Notes: a model not told the origin generated them from the letters alone. 64,000 nt of DNA from CADEED01 sp035502995 (GCA_035502995.1 DATJTW010000085.1:1-64000), one strand, 5' to 3'; shown: positions 7,545 to 16,788, counted from the stretch's first letter. A program made the numbers and translations.

Positions 7545-8444
7545 CTACTGTCGCAGCGGCACGGGCTTGTGGCCCGCCTTCGTCAGCAGCTCGAGCAGGC
7601 CGTCGTGGCCGACGAAATGCAGCGCGCCGACGACGACCAGCACGTCCTGGTCCTGCGACAGCAGCGCCTCGATCTGCGGAATCCAGCGGCGGTTGCGCGC
7701 GCCTAACAACTCGTCGTACAGGCCGGGCGCGGTGGTGCGTTCCTTGTTCAGCTCGAACTCCAGCGACTTGAGGTCGCCGGTGCGCCAGGCGGCGATCAGC
7801 CGGCGCAGGTCGTCGGCGAGCTGGGGCGCGTCGTCGGCGGACTCGACCAGGAACTTCTTCTGCTCGTCGAGGCTGCGCGCGTCGAAGATGCCGAGCTGGT
7901 CGACGACGGTCTCCAGTCCGTCGACCGGCTTGCTGTCGGCGCGCGCTCTCTCGGCGAGCTGCATGTCGATGCCGAGCTGCGGGTCGTAGCCGGTCTTCAT
8001 CAACGCGAACTGCGTGAGCACCATCGCCGCGGCCCACGGCTCGAGCCGGGTGATCACGGCCTCCGGCACTTCCAGCGAGCCCGCCAGCTTCGCGACCTTC
8101 GTCCAGTCGTCCGGACCGACGACCTGCTCGAGCGTCTGGCCCTCGGGCAACGTGCCGCGCGAGGTCACGAACTGCACGGCTTCGAGCGGATCCATGTCGT
8201 CGAGATCCACTTCCATGACGACGCGGCGCGACGCGGCGTACGCGCGCTCGAGCTGCGCGGGCAGCTCGGCGTGATCGCGCGGCAGCGCGTGCACGGAGCC
8301 GGCGAGATAGACGGTGTTCTTCGCGCCCTTCATGACCCAGACCGACGAACGCGCGCGCGCGTCGGCGCCCGCGGCGGACGCGAGCAACAGCGCTCCGGCG
8401 AGGCCGGCAACCCAGCCCCGACGAACGAATTGGCGGAAGGTCAT
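7545..8444 (-). CDS. TraB/GumN family protein, secreted or envelope-associated
   Basis: A 299-residue protein with an N-terminal signal-like segment (RRGWVAGLAGALLLASAAG followed by ADARA). TraB/GumN hallmarks are the early VYLAGSVHALP and the late VVVGALHFVGHDGL, each containing a conserved GxxH that is part of the EreA/TIKI-like putative metalloprotease fold. The bacterial function is not established. The start ATG overlaps the cpdA stop by four bases (ATGA), so the two are translationally coupled. Confidence 0.9.
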   Translation of the reverse strand: MTFRQFVRRGWVAGLAGALLLASAAGADARARSSVWVMKGAKNTVYLAGSVHALPRDHAELPAQLERAYAASRRVVMEVDLDDMDPLEAVQFVTSRGTLPEGQTLEQVVGPDDWTKVAKLAGSLEVPEAVITRLEPWAAAMVLTQFALMKTGYDPQLGIDMQLAERARADSKPVDGLETVVDQLGIFDARSLDEQKKFLVESADDAPQLADDLRRLIAAWRTGDLKSLEFELNKERTTAPGLYDELLGARNRRWIPQIEALLSQDQDVLVVVGALHFVGHDGLLELLTKAGHKPVPLRQ

Positions 8445-9208
8445 GCCGCGGATTCTGCGGCAGTCACGCTGTGCACGCCAGTATCGATCGCGCCGTTGGA
8501 ATGCAGCGTGAGCAGGCGATAGGCGGGCGGATGATTATCGATGACGAACTGATCGGAGCGCGGCTGGAACTGCGCGCAGGTCGACGGCGTCGCGAGCAGA
8601 CGCACGCCGCGGCGCACGCCCTCGAACGATTGATGCACGTGACCCCACACCACCGCGCGCACCTGCGGATGGCTGTCGATCACGGACCAGAATTCATTGG
8701 CGTTCGCGAGGCCGACCTTGTCGAGCCAGCGGCTCGCCATCGCGACCGGATGATGATGCAGCACGACCACCGAGTGGCGCTGGCGCGCGCGGCCGAGATC
8801 CTCGTCGAGCTTGGACAACATCTCGACGGAGACGTGACCGCCGGCCGCGTTCGGGACGACGCTGTCGAGCAGCACGAAACGCCACGCGCCGATGTCGACC
8901 GGGCCGTCGAGCACGAACGGCGCGGCGTCGAGCGCGGCGCGCATCTGCGGCAAGAGGTCGTGGTTGCCCGGCACGCACAGCACGGGCTTGCCGAAGCGCG
9001 AGAAGATGCGGCGGAAATGTTCGTAGCCGCCGGCGTCGTCCTGCACGAGGTCGCCGGAGACGAGGATGGCATCGCAGATCGCGAGGTGACCGGACGCATC
9101 GGCCAGCGTGCGCTCGAGTGTCTCGAGCGTGTTGACGCCGCGCAGCGTTTCCGCGGCGTTGCCGAACAGATGCGGGTCGGTGAACTGGATGACTCGGATT
9201 GCGCTCAT
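8441..9208 (-). CDS. cpdA: 3',5'-cyclic-AMP phosphodiesterase CpdA-like metallophosphoesterase
   Basis: Calcineurin-type phosphoesterase of 255 residues. Metal-binding motifs appear in order: QFTDPHLFG (DxH), VSGDLVQDD (GDxxxD), VPGNHDLL (GNHD), VVLHHHPVAM and VWGHVHQSFEG (GHxH). This order and length fit the CpdA class of class III cyclic-nucleotide phosphodiesterases. Activity on cAMP is inferred from family resemblance; related proteins use other phosphoesters. I chose ATG 9208 (MSAIRVIQ); an in-frame ATG seven codons upstream lacks support. First gene of the operon with TraB/GumN and CPBP genes. Confidence 0.85.
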   Translation of the reverse strand: MSAIRVIQFTDPHLFGNAAETLRGVNTLETLERTLADASGHLAICDAILVSGDLVQDDAGGYEHFRRIFSRFGKPVLCVPGNHDLLPQMRAALDAAPFVLDGPVDIGAWRFVLLDSVVPNAAGGHVSVEMLSKLDEDLGRARQRHSVVVLHHHPVAMASRWLDKVGLANANEFWSVIDSHPQVRAVVWGHVHQSFEGVRRGVRLLATPSTCAQFQPRSDQFVIDNHPPAYRLLTLHSNGAIDTGVHSVTAAESAA

Positions 9209-9445
9209 TCGGTCGAACTCTACAAACAAGGCGCGGGGGGACGGGTGATGCGCGTCACGACACGATTCATGGCACTGTAACGGGGTGAACCACGTCGCAA
9301 GGTCGGCGGGAAAAGTGTGAATCGACGTCGGCCAATGGCGACTTCAGGTCGGCCCGAACAATGGTAAATACTAGGACCCGCGGGGCGGCGGTTCGTGCCC
9401 CGGAACTTCCATCCACGCATTCGTAGAGACAGGCCCTCCATAAAG

Positions 9446-10153
9446 ATGTCGGCATCCACCAAGAGACCGGGCAAGAGCGATCCCAGCCGGCCGACGGAAG
9501 ACGGCTACGACTACAAGCGCGACTTCTATCGCAGCGAAGCGGTCGCCGATGACTATGACTTCCACCGGTTCAGCTCGCCGGAGCGCCAGAAACGCAATGC
9601 GCGCAAGTGGGCCGCCATCCGCAAGGCGCTGTCCCTGACTACCGGCGTCAAGGTCATCCTCGATCTGCCCTGCGGCACGGGCCGGTTCACCGGCGGGCTC
9701 GCACGCGAGGGCTACGAGGTGGTCGGCAGCGACATCTCGATGGAGATGCTGGGCAAGGCGGCGGAGGTCGGGTCGAAGGACGGTGCCGCGATCCGCGGCT
9801 ACGTGCAGGCCAATGCCGAGCACCTGCCGCTGCGCGGCGATTCGCTCGACTGCGTGGTCTGCATCCGCTTCATGATGCACGTCGATCCCGCGCATCGCGT
9901 GAAGATGCTGCGCGAGTTCGCGCGCGTGTCGCGCCGCTGGGTGATCGTCGACTACCGCCACAAGTACACGTTCCGCTACGTGCTCACGCAGACGTTCGGC
10001 CGGCTGGGTCTCGGCCGGTCGCCGCTGTCGCGCGTGTCCACGAAGGAGCTGCACGAGGAGTTCCGGCAGGGTGGGCTCACGATCCGCCAGATCGTGCGCG
10101 TCTCGACGCCGCTGCTCTCCGACAAGTGGGTCGTGCTGGCCGAACGGGCCTGA
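9446..10153 (+). CDS. Class I SAM-dependent methyltransferase
   Basis: A 235-residue protein with a Rossmann methyltransferase core: motif I ILDLPCGTGRFTGGL, acidic end of strand 2 VVGSDIS, QANAEHLPL, and LDCVVCIRFMMHV, all close to UbiE/type-11 methyltransferases. The substrate is not predictable. An N-terminal charged region (TEDGYDYKRDFYRSEAVADDYDFHRF) resembles small-molecule methyltransferases. I chose ATG 9446; a further in-frame ATG at 9395 would add 17 residues. The upstream gap (9209-9445) has a possible weak promoter near 9343-9370 (TTCAGG, 16 bases, TAAATA) and no gene. Confidence 0.82.
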   Translation: MSASTKRPGKSDPSRPTEDGYDYKRDFYRSEAVADDYDFHRFSSPERQKRNARKWAAIRKALSLTTGVKVILDLPCGTGRFTGGLAREGYEVVGSDISMEMLGKAAEVGSKDGAAIRGYVQANAEHLPLRGDSLDCVVCIRFMMHVDPAHRVKMLREFARVSRRWVIVDYRHKYTFRYVLTQTFGRLGLGRSPLSRVSTKELHEEFRQGGLTIRQIVRVSTPLLSDKWVVLAERA

Positions 10154-10271
10154 AGGCCACCCGCCGCGGAATCCGGCCGATTGTCCTCCGGGACAACGCC
10201 CGGACGGCCGTTTATTCACGGTTCCAAGGTTGCCCCGGGGAGTCCCCCTGACGGACAATGCGCGCCCTTTT

Positions 10272-12287
10272 ATGGATACCCCAACCCCCACTCTGAGCCG
10301 GCGCACGCTGGCCAATGCCATCCGCGCCCTGTCGATGGATGCCGTCCAGGCCGCGAACTCGGGACATCCGGGTGCACCCATGGGCATGGCGGACATCGCC
10401 GAAGTCCTGTGGCGCGACGTGCTCAAGCACAACCCCGGCAATCCCCGGTGGTGGAACCGCGACCGTTTCATCCTCTCGAACGGCCACGGCTCGATGCTGC
10501 TGTACTCGCTGCTGCACCTGACCGGCTACCCGGTTGCCATCGACGAGCTCAAGAACTTCCGCCAGCTGGGCGCGCGCACCGCGGGTCATCCCGAGCGCGA
10601 CCTCGACATGGGCATCGAGACCACCACCGGTCCGCTCGGCCAGGGCCTGGCGAACGCCGTGGGCTTCGCGCTCGCCGAGAAGTTGTTAGCCGAGCAGTAC
10701 AACAAGGACGGCCTGGCGCTGGTCGACCACCACACGTACTGCTTCGCCGGCGACGGCTGCCTCATGGAAGGCATCTCGCACGAGGCCTGCTCGCTCGCGG
10801 GCACGTTGAAGCTGGGCAAGCTCACCGTGTTCTACGACGACAACGGCATCTCGATCGACGGCAAGGTCCAGGGCTGGTTCACCGACGACACCGCCAAGCG
10901 CTTCGAGGCGTACGGCTGGCACGTCGTGAAGAACGTCGACGGGCATGATGCCGACGCCGTCGCCGCCGCCATCAAGAAGGCGCGCGCGAAGAAAGAGCAG
11001 CCGTCGCTGATCATCTGCAAGACGATCATCGGCTGGGGCGCGCCCAACAAGCAGGGCACGAAGTCCGCGCACGGCGAGGCGCTCGGCCCCGAGGAAGTCG
11101 CGAACGCGCGCAAGACGCTCGGCTGGGAATACCCGCCGTTCGAGATCCCGGCCGACATCCGTGCCGCCTGGGATCACAAGGAAGCCGGCGCCGCCGCCGA
11201 GAAGAAGTGGACGCGCCTGTGGAAGCGCTACAAACGCGAGAACCCGGACGCGGGCGCCGAATTCGAACGCCGCATGAAGGGCGATCTGCCGGCCGACTGG
11301 AGCGAGATCGTGCAGTCCGCGTACGCGGCCGCCGCCGCGGTCACCGGTTCGCAGGCGACGCGTGCGTCGTCGCAGCTCGTGCTCAATGTGCTCGGCCCGA
11401 AGATGCCCGAGATGCTCGGCGGCTCCGCCGATCTCACCGGCTCGGTGAACACGCGCCGCAAGGATTCCGTCGACGTCACGCCCGAGAACTTCAAGGGCAA
11501 CTACATGTATTACGGCGTGCGCGAGTTCGGCATGACCGCGATCATGAACGGCCTCACGCTGCACGGCGGTTATCGCCCGTATGGCGGCACGTTCCTCACG
11601 TTCAGCGATTACGCGCGCAACGCGGTGCGTCTCGCGGCGCTGATGCACTGCCCGACCACGCTCGTGTACACGCACGACTCGATCGGTCTCGGCGAGGACG
11701 GCCCGACGCACCAGCCCATCGAACATCTCGCGTCGCTGCGCGCGATGCCGAACCTGCACCTCTGGCGTCCCTGCGACGCGGTGGAGTCCGCGGCGTCGTG
11801 GGTTGCCGCGCTCGAGCGCAAGAACGGCCCGACCGCCGTCATCTTCACGCGCCAGGGCCTGGCCCAGCAGGCGCGTACGCCGGAACAGCTGGTCGCGCTG
11901 CGCAAGGGCGGCTACGTGCTGATCGATTCGAATGGACCGCCGGAAGCCATCGTCATCGCGACGGGTTCCGAGGTCGGCTTCTGCGCCGAGGCGGTGAAGC
12001 AGCTGCAGGCCGCGGGCAAACGCGTGCGGCTGGTGTCGATGCCCTGCTGCGAAGCGTTCGACGCGCAGCCCGCGCCGTATCGCGAGAGCGTGTTGCCGTC
12101 GTCGGTCACGCGCCGCCTCGCGGTGGAAGCGGGCGTCACGCAGTCGTGGTGGCGCTACGTCGGCAGCGCCGGCCGGGTCATGGGCCTCGACCACTACGGC
12201 GCGTCGGGCAAGGGCCCGGACCTGTTCAAGCATTTCGGGCTGACGGCGGCCGACGTGAAGACGCACGTCGAGCAGCTGCTTGCCTGA
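10272..12287 (+). CDS. tkt: Transketolase
   Basis: Thiamine-diphosphate enzyme moving two-carbon units between sugar phosphates in the pentose phosphate pathway. At 671 residues it is full length. Visible are NSGHPGAPMGMADI near the N terminus, the TPP/Mg motif GDGCLMEGISHEA, the pyrimidine-domain run GVREFGMTAIMNGL, and YTHDSIGLGEDGPTHQPIEH, which carries catalytic histidines. The ATG at 10272 lacks a recognisable ribosome site (cgcgcccttttATG). A TTGCCC/18/GACAAT promoter-like pair lies at 10230-10259, which would leave almost no leader. It heads a tkt-gap-pgk series in one direction. Confidence 0.96.
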   Translation: MDTPTPTLSRRTLANAIRALSMDAVQAANSGHPGAPMGMADIAEVLWRDVLKHNPGNPRWWNRDRFILSNGHGSMLLYSLLHLTGYPVAIDELKNFRQLGARTAGHPERDLDMGIETTTGPLGQGLANAVGFALAEKLLAEQYNKDGLALVDHHTYCFAGDGCLMEGISHEACSLAGTLKLGKLTVFYDDNGISIDGKVQGWFTDDTAKRFEAYGWHVVKNVDGHDADAVAAAIKKARAKKEQPSLIICKTIIGWGAPNKQGTKSAHGEALGPEEVANARKTLGWEYPPFEIPADIRAAWDHKEAGAAAEKKWTRLWKRYKRENPDAGAEFERRMKGDLPADWSEIVQSAYAAAAAVTGSQATRASSQLVLNVLGPKMPEMLGGSADLTGSVNTRRKDSVDVTPENFKGNYMYYGVREFGMTAIMNGLTLHGGYRPYGGTFLTFSDYARNAVRLAALMHCPTTLVYTHDSIGLGEDGPTHQPIEHLASLRAMPNLHLWRPCDAVESAASWVAALERKNGPTAVIFTRQGLAQQARTPEQLVALRKGGYVLIDSNGPPEAIVIATGSEVGFCAEAVKQLQAAGKRVRLVSMPCCEAFDAQPAPYRESVLPSSVTRRLAVEAGVTQSWWRYVGSAGRVMGLDHYGASGKGPDLFKHFGLTAADVKTHVEQLLA

Positions 12288-12379
12288 TGAAGGTGGCGGC
12301 TGCTCGCGTCGCGTGACGCAGCGGCTGCCGGCCTGACCCGTTTTTCTCCACACAGTAATACGAACGAGGATCGAGACAG

Positions 12380-13393
12380 ATGGCGATCAAAGTTGGCATC
12401 AATGGTTACGGACGCATCGGCCGCAACATCCTGCGCGCGCTCTACGAGTCGAAGCGCAACAACGAAATCCAGATCGTCGCGGTGAACGATCTCGGCGACG
12501 CCCAGACCAACGCCCATCTCACGCAGTACGACACGGCCCACGGCAAGTTCCCGGGCACGGTCGGCGTCGAAGGCGATTCGATCGTCGTCAACGGCGACAA
12601 GATCAAGGTGTTCGCGCAGCGTGACCCGTCGAAGATCGACTGGGCGTCGGTCGGCGCGGAATACGTGTTCGAGTCCACCGGCTTCTTCACGACCAAGGCC
12701 GATGCGGGCAAGCATCTCGCCGGCGGCGCGAAGAAGGTCGTGATCTCGGCCCCGGGCGGCAAGGACGTCGACGCGACGGTCGTCTACGGCGTGAACCACA
12801 ACGTGCTCAAGAAGGAGCACACGGTCATCTCGAACGCGTCGTGCACCACGAACTGCCTCGCGCCGCTCGCGAAGGTGCTGAACGACAAGATCGGCATCGT
12901 CAACGGCCTGATGACGACGATCCACGCGTACACGAACGACCAGCGCCTCACGGACGTCTATCACGAGGACATCCGCCGCGCGCGTTCCGCCACGCAGTCG
13001 ATGATCCCGGCCAAGACCGGTGCGGCTGCAGCCGTCGGCCTCGTGCTGCCGGAGTTGAAGGGCAAGCTTGACGGTTTCGCCGTGCGCATCCCGACGATCA
13101 ACGTCTCGCTGGTCGACCTCTCGTTCGTCGCCAAGCGCGCCACGACGGTCGAGGAGATCAACAAGGTGATCAAGGAAGCCGCGGACGGCGCGATGAAGGG
13201 CGTGCTGAACTACACCGAGAAGCAGCTCGTCTCGATCGACTACAACCACGACCCGGCCTCGTCCACCTACGACGCGACGATGACGCGCGTGTCCGAAGGC
13301 ACGCTGGTCAAGGTCTGCTCCTGGTACGACAACGAGTGGGGCTTCAGCAATCGCATGCTGGACACCACCGTCGCGTGGTCGAAGGCCTCCTGA
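12380..13393 (+). CDS. gap: Glyceraldehyde-3-phosphate dehydrogenase, type I
   Basis: Oxidises glyceraldehyde-3-phosphate to 1,3-bisphosphoglycerate with NAD(P). 337 residues with the N-terminal dinucleotide motif GINGYGRIGRN and the active-site SNASCTTNCLAPL. Asp at the end of strand 2 (AVNDLGD) suggests NAD preference. Upstream is GAGGATCGAGACAG, a moderate ribosome site. The 92-base gap from tkt contains a GC-rich stem and a T-run that are too far apart for a clear terminator. It is followed by pgk after 10 bases. Confidence 0.97.
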   Translation: MAIKVGINGYGRIGRNILRALYESKRNNEIQIVAVNDLGDAQTNAHLTQYDTAHGKFPGTVGVEGDSIVVNGDKIKVFAQRDPSKIDWASVGAEYVFESTGFFTTKADAGKHLAGGAKKVVISAPGGKDVDATVVYGVNHNVLKKEHTVISNASCTTNCLAPLAKVLNDKIGIVNGLMTTIHAYTNDQRLTDVYHEDIRRARSATQSMIPAKTGAAAAVGLVLPELKGKLDGFAVRIPTINVSLVDLSFVAKRATTVEEINKVIKEAADGAMKGVLNYTEKQLVSIDYNHDPASSTYDATMTRVSEGTLVKVCSWYDNEWGFSNRMLDTTVAWSKAS

Positions 13394-13403
13394 GGATCGT
13401 TCG

Positions 13404-14579
13404 GTGAACGTACTGCGGATGGCGGACCAGGATCTGCGCGGCAAGCGCGTCCTGATCCGTGAAGATCTGAACGTGCCCGTCGAGGGCGGCAAGGTGACCA
13501 GCGATGCACGCATCCGTGCCTCGCTGCCCACCATCAAGCTCGCGCTGGAGAAGGGTGCGAAGGTGTTCATCACCTCGCACCTCGGCCGGCCCGAAGAGGG
13601 CGTGTACGCCGAAGAGTTCTCGCTGGCGCCCGTGGCCGCGCGGCTCTCGGACCTGCTCGGCAAGAACGTGCCGTTGAAGAAGGACTGGCTGTCGGGCGTC
13701 GACACGGAGCCCGGCACCGCGGTGCTGCTCGAGAACGTGCGCTTCAACAAGGGCGAGAAGAAGGACAAGGAAGATCTCGCGAAGCAGATGGCCGGGCTGT
13801 GCGACGTCTACGTGATGGACGCGTTCGGCACCGCGCATCGCGCGGAAGCGTCGACGCACGGCGTCGGCAAGTTCGCGAAGATCGCTTGCGCGGGCCCGCT
13901 GCTGGTGGGCGAGCTCGAGGCGCTGGAGCGCGCGCTGGCGAAGCCGGCGCGGCCGATGGCGGCCATCGTCGCCGGCTCGAAGGTGTCGACCAAGCTGACG
14001 GTGCTCGAGTCGCTGCTGTCGAAGGTGGACAAGCTCATCGTCGGCGGCGGCATCGCGAACACCTTCCTGGCGGCCACCGGCATCAACGTCGGCAAGTCGC
14101 TGCAGGAAGCGGACATGCACGACATCGCGCGCAAGCTGCTGGAGCAGGCGAAGGCACGTGGCGCGGAGATCCCGCTGCCCACGGACGTGGTGGTGGCGAA
14201 GGAATTCGCCGCGACCGCGCATGCCGACGTGCGCAGCATCCACGAGGTGCGCCCGGACGAGATGATCCTGGACATCGGTCCGGATACCGCCGAGCGTTTC
14301 TCGAAGCTGCTGCAGTCCGCCGGCACGATCGTCTGGAACGGCCCCGTGGGCGTGTTCGAGTTCGACCAGTTCGGCGAAGGCACGAAGGCGATCGCGCAGG
14401 CCGTCGCCAAGTCGCCCGCGTTCTCGCTCGCCGGCGGCGGCGACACGCTCGCCGCGATCGAGAAATACGGCGTCGAAGAAGGCATCTCCTACATCTCGAC
14501 CGGCGGCGGCGCGTTCCTCGAGTTCGTCGAAGGGAAGGTCCTGCCCGCCGTGGCGATGCTGGAATCCCGCGCGAAGTAA
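13404..14579 (+). CDS. pgk: Phosphoglycerate kinase
   Basis: Transfers phosphate between 1,3-bisphosphoglycerate and ADP. 391 residues with RVLIREDLNVPV near the N terminus, TSHLGRP, LENVRFNKGEKK, DAFGTAHR, VGGGIANTF and the C-terminal nucleotide motif SLAGGGDTLAAIEKYG. The start is GTG at 13404: GAGGA lies eight bases upstream, and the resulting MNVLRMADQDLRGKRV aligns with the E. coli N terminus, while the ATG at 13419 would be too far from the ribosome site. The stop is followed at once by the nested repeat and terminator. Confidence 0.97.
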   Translation: MNVLRMADQDLRGKRVLIREDLNVPVEGGKVTSDARIRASLPTIKLALEKGAKVFITSHLGRPEEGVYAEEFSLAPVAARLSDLLGKNVPLKKDWLSGVDTEPGTAVLLENVRFNKGEKKDKEDLAKQMAGLCDVYVMDAFGTAHRAEASTHGVGKFAKIACAGPLLVGELEALERALAKPARPMAAIVAGSKVSTKLTVLESLLSKVDKLIVGGGIANTFLAATGINVGKSLQEADMHDIARKLLEQAKARGAEIPLPTDVVVAKEFAATAHADVRSIHEVRPDEMILDIGPDTAERFSKLLQSAGTIVWNGPVGVFEFDQFGEGTKAIAQAVAKSPAFSLAGGGDTLAAIEKYGVEEGISYISTGGGAFLEFVEGKVLPAVAMLESRAK

Positions 14580-14665
14580 GGGGACGTTCCCCATTTCAAA
14601 AAAAGGGGTTGGACCTGCTTCAGGTCCGACCCCTTTTTTTCGCCTTTGAAATGGGGAATGTCCCC
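14580..14665. repeat. Nested palindrome: GGGGACRTTCCCC outer arms around a GGGGTYGGACCTG inner hairpin
   Basis: Outer arms 14580-14600 and 14645-14665 match over 21 bases with one mismatch. Inside them a second inverted repeat (14598-14617 and 14621-14640, loop CTT) also pairs with one mismatch. The outer core is a variant of the palindrome at 6627-6673. The two nested elements suggest one repeat inserted inside another. Confidence 0.85.
14598..14640 (+). terminator. Rho-independent terminator after pgk, usable in both directions
   Basis: Seven A, a 13-base stem (GGGGTTGGACCTG / CAGGTCCGACCCC, loop CTT) and seven T. The T-run serves pgk on the plus strand and the A-run gives a T-run for the convergent NIPSNAP gene on the minus strand. 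Confidence 0.75.
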
Positions 14666-14723
14666 ATTGGTCTACGAAGTGCGTCGCCTCTTCATTCGAA
14701 GAGTTACGTCGTACGAAGAAGGC

Positions 14724-14806
14724 GTGCCACTAGCGTAATGGGGACAGTCCCCTCTGATACGGCCGTCAGTGAGAACGTGCCACTCGATCAATGGGGACAG
14801 TCCCCT
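14724..14806. repeat. Two direct copies of a CGTGCCAC-N6-AATGGGGACAGTCCCCT unit
   Basis: Units at about 14724-14753 and 14777-14806 share CGTGCCAC and AATGGGGACAGTCCCCT, differ in the six bases between, and repeat with a 53-base period. The second copy ends at the stop codon of the NIPSNAP gene. The 13-base core GGGGACAGTCCCC is the palindrome also found at 6631-6643. Confidence 0.8.
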
Positions 14807-15263
14807 ACTTCATCGGCGAGTAGTCGGTCGCATCCACGAATACGGAGTCCACCTTCTCCACGATCTTCCCACCGTCGGCCTCCGACGCCGCGGCGATCGC
14901 CTTCCACTCCGGATCGTTCCGGAACTCGTCCCAGTTCTTCGCCGCCTGTTCGCGGCTGGCATGCGAGATCACGTAGATCAGCGTGTTCTCCTTCGCCGGG
15001 CTGTCTTCGAACGTCCAGTAGGCGACATTCGTCATCCCGTGTTTCTCGAACATCTTCATCGTGTGCTCGCGGAACCGCTTGTTCAGCGCGTCCAGGCGGC
15101 CCGGAAAGCAGTGGTAAGTGCGTATCTCGAACACGCGCGCCGGCGCCGCGGCCGGCGCGGTTGCCTTGGCAGCGGCCACCGCGGGTTCCGCCGCGCGAAG
15201 CTGCGTCAGCCCCGCACCGAGAACGAGCCCCGCCACCAGAAACGCCCAGGAATGCTTCGACAT
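14805..15263 (-). CDS. Exported NIPSNAP-domain protein
   Basis: A 152-residue protein with a signal peptide (WAFLVAGLVLGAGLTQLRA, cleavage likely before AEPAV), an Ala/Pro linker and one NIPSNAP/dimeric alpha-beta-barrel domain. The domain starts VFEIRTYHCFPGRLDALNKR and continues with MFEKHGMTNVAYWTF and NTLIYVISHASREQA. NIPSNAP domains are small ferredoxin-like dimers with no settled enzyme role. The gene is divergent from pyk (76-base gap) and convergent with pgk. It ends inside a GGGGACAGTCCCC repeat unit. Confidence 0.85.
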   Translation of the reverse strand: MSKHSWAFLVAGLVLGAGLTQLRAAEPAVAAAKATAPAAAPARVFEIRTYHCFPGRLDALNKRFREHTMKMFEKHGMTNVAYWTFEDSPAKENTLIYVISHASREQAAKNWDEFRNDPEWKAIAAASEADGGKIVEKVDSVFVDATDYSPMK

Positions 15264-15339
15264 CGTCGGTCCCCTTCGTGAGAAATCCGGCCGGGATTAT
15301 GCGCCCCGGCGCCGCAAACCCGTGGCAAAATGCGCGCCC

Positions 15340-16788
15340 ATGTCAGAAAGCCAGATGCATTCGCGCACGAAGATCGTCGCGACCATGGGTCCGTCCACGG
15401 ACTCGATCGAAGTACTCACCGAGATGGTTCGCGCCGGCCTCGACGTCGCCCGCGTCAACTTCTCGCACGGCAAGCACGAGGAGCACGGTCGCCGCATCGA
15501 TCTCGTGCACGAGGCGGCCCGCCGCGCCGGCCGCTATGTCGGCATCCTCGCGGACCTGGGCGGTCCGAAGATCCGCATCGAGAGCTTCGTCAACAAGAAG
15601 GTCGACCTGAAGGACGGCCAGGCGTTCGCGCTCGACACCGCGCACGACATCAATGCCGGCAACGAAACCGTCGTCGGCTGCGCCTACACGGACCTGCCGA
15701 AGGACGTGAAGGCCGGCAACATCCTGCTGCTCAACGACGGCCTGATCCAGCTCGAGGTCACCAAGGTCGCCGGCACGCGCATCGACACGAAAGTCATCGC
15801 GGGCGGCGAGTTGTCGAACCGCAAGGGTGTGAACCTCAAGGGTGGCGGCATCTCGGCGCCGGCGCTCACGGACAAGGACCTCGAGGACATCAAGTTCGCC
15901 TGCAGCAAGGGCGCGGACTACGTCGCCGTGTCGTTCGCGCGCGATGCCAAGGACATGGACTACGCGCGCTACCTGATCCGCCAGGCCGGCGGCCACGCGC
16001 ACGTCTGCGCGAAGATCGAGCGCCACGAGGCCATCCACAACCTCATCGAGATCATCGACGCGTCGGACGCGCTGATGGTCGCGCGCGGCGATCTCGCGGT
16101 GGAGATGGGCTACGCCGAGATCACCGGCCTGCAGAAGACCATCATCCACGAGTCGCGCACGCGCAATAAGGTCGTGATCACGGCCACGCAGATGATGGAG
16201 TCGATGATCTCCGCGCCGGTGCCGACGCGCGCCGAAGTGTCGGACGTCGCGAACGCGGTGATGGACGGCACGGACGCGGTGATGCTGTCGGCGGAGAGCG
16301 CCGTCGGCAAGTACCCGGTGAAAGCCGTGCAGGCGATGGAAGAGATCATCAACGCCGCCGAGAAATACCAGGTCACGCACAACCGCATCCGCCACCGCGT
16401 CGAAGGCATCGTCGACCGCACCGAAGAGGCGATCGCGATGGCCGTGATGTACACGGCGAACCACATGAAGGTGCGCGCCATCGTCGCGTTGACGGAGTCC
16501 GGCACCACGCCGTTGTGGATGTCGCGCTCGCGCGCCGACATCCCGATCTACGCGTTCACGCGCCACGAAGCGACGCGCCGCCGCGTCACGCTGTATCGCG
16601 GCGTCTACCCGGTGCCGTTCGACATCCCCGAAGTGCGCACCACCGAGCTGTTCCGCGCCATCATCACGATGATGCTGCAGCTCGACCTCGTCGAGCGCGG
16701 CGATCTCGTCATCGTCACCAAGGGTGAGCTGACCGGCATCACCGGCGGCACGAATGCGATGACGATCGTGCGCGTTCCGAAGGAATAA
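15340..16788 (+). CDS. pyk: Pyruvate kinase
   Basis: Converts phosphoenolpyruvate and ADP to pyruvate and ATP. 482 residues with the N-terminal RTKIVATMGPS, DLGGPKIRI, the metal-binding MVARGDLAVEMG, the TQMMESMI motif, and a C-terminal allosteric domain. ATG 15340 (MSESQMHSRTK) is the family-like start. It lies in the tkt-gap-pgk neighbourhood but behind its own divergent promoter region, separated from pgk by repeats and the NIPSNAP gene. Because PFK here is PPi-dependent, this enzyme is a likely irreversible control point of glycolysis. Confidence 0.96.
   Translation: MSESQMHSRTKIVATMGPSTDSIEVLTEMVRAGLDVARVNFSHGKHEEHGRRIDLVHEAARRAGRYVGILADLGGPKIRIESFVNKKVDLKDGQAFALDTAHDINAGNETVVGCAYTDLPKDVKAGNILLLNDGLIQLEVTKVAGTRIDTKVIAGGELSNRKGVNLKGGGISAPALTDKDLEDIKFACSKGADYVAVSFARDAKDMDYARYLIRQAGGHAHVCAKIERHEAIHNLIEIIDASDALMVARGDLAVEMGYAEITGLQKTIIHESRTRNKVVITATQMMESMISAPVPTRAEVSDVANAVMDGTDAVMLSAESAVGKYPVKAVQAMEEIINAAEKYQVTHNRIRHRVEGIVDRTEEAIAMAVMYTANHMKVRAIVALTESGTTPLWMSRSRADIPIYAFTRHEATRRRVTLYRGVYPVPFDIPEVRTTELFRAIITMMLQLDLVERGDLVIVTKGELTGITGGTNAMTIVRVPKE

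Noticed and set aside
10230..10259. tkt promoter TTGCCC/18/GACAAT
   Set aside because: It would place the transcription start almost at the ATG with no room for a leader; kept only as a remark in the tkt entry.
12298..12346. Possible terminator between tkt and gap
   Set aside because: A GC-rich stem exists but the T-run is about 18 bases downstream, so it does not form an intrinsic terminator.
10686..12353. Minus-strand open frame across tkt
   Set aside because: Low-complexity Arg/Val/Asp composition and complete overlap with transketolase.
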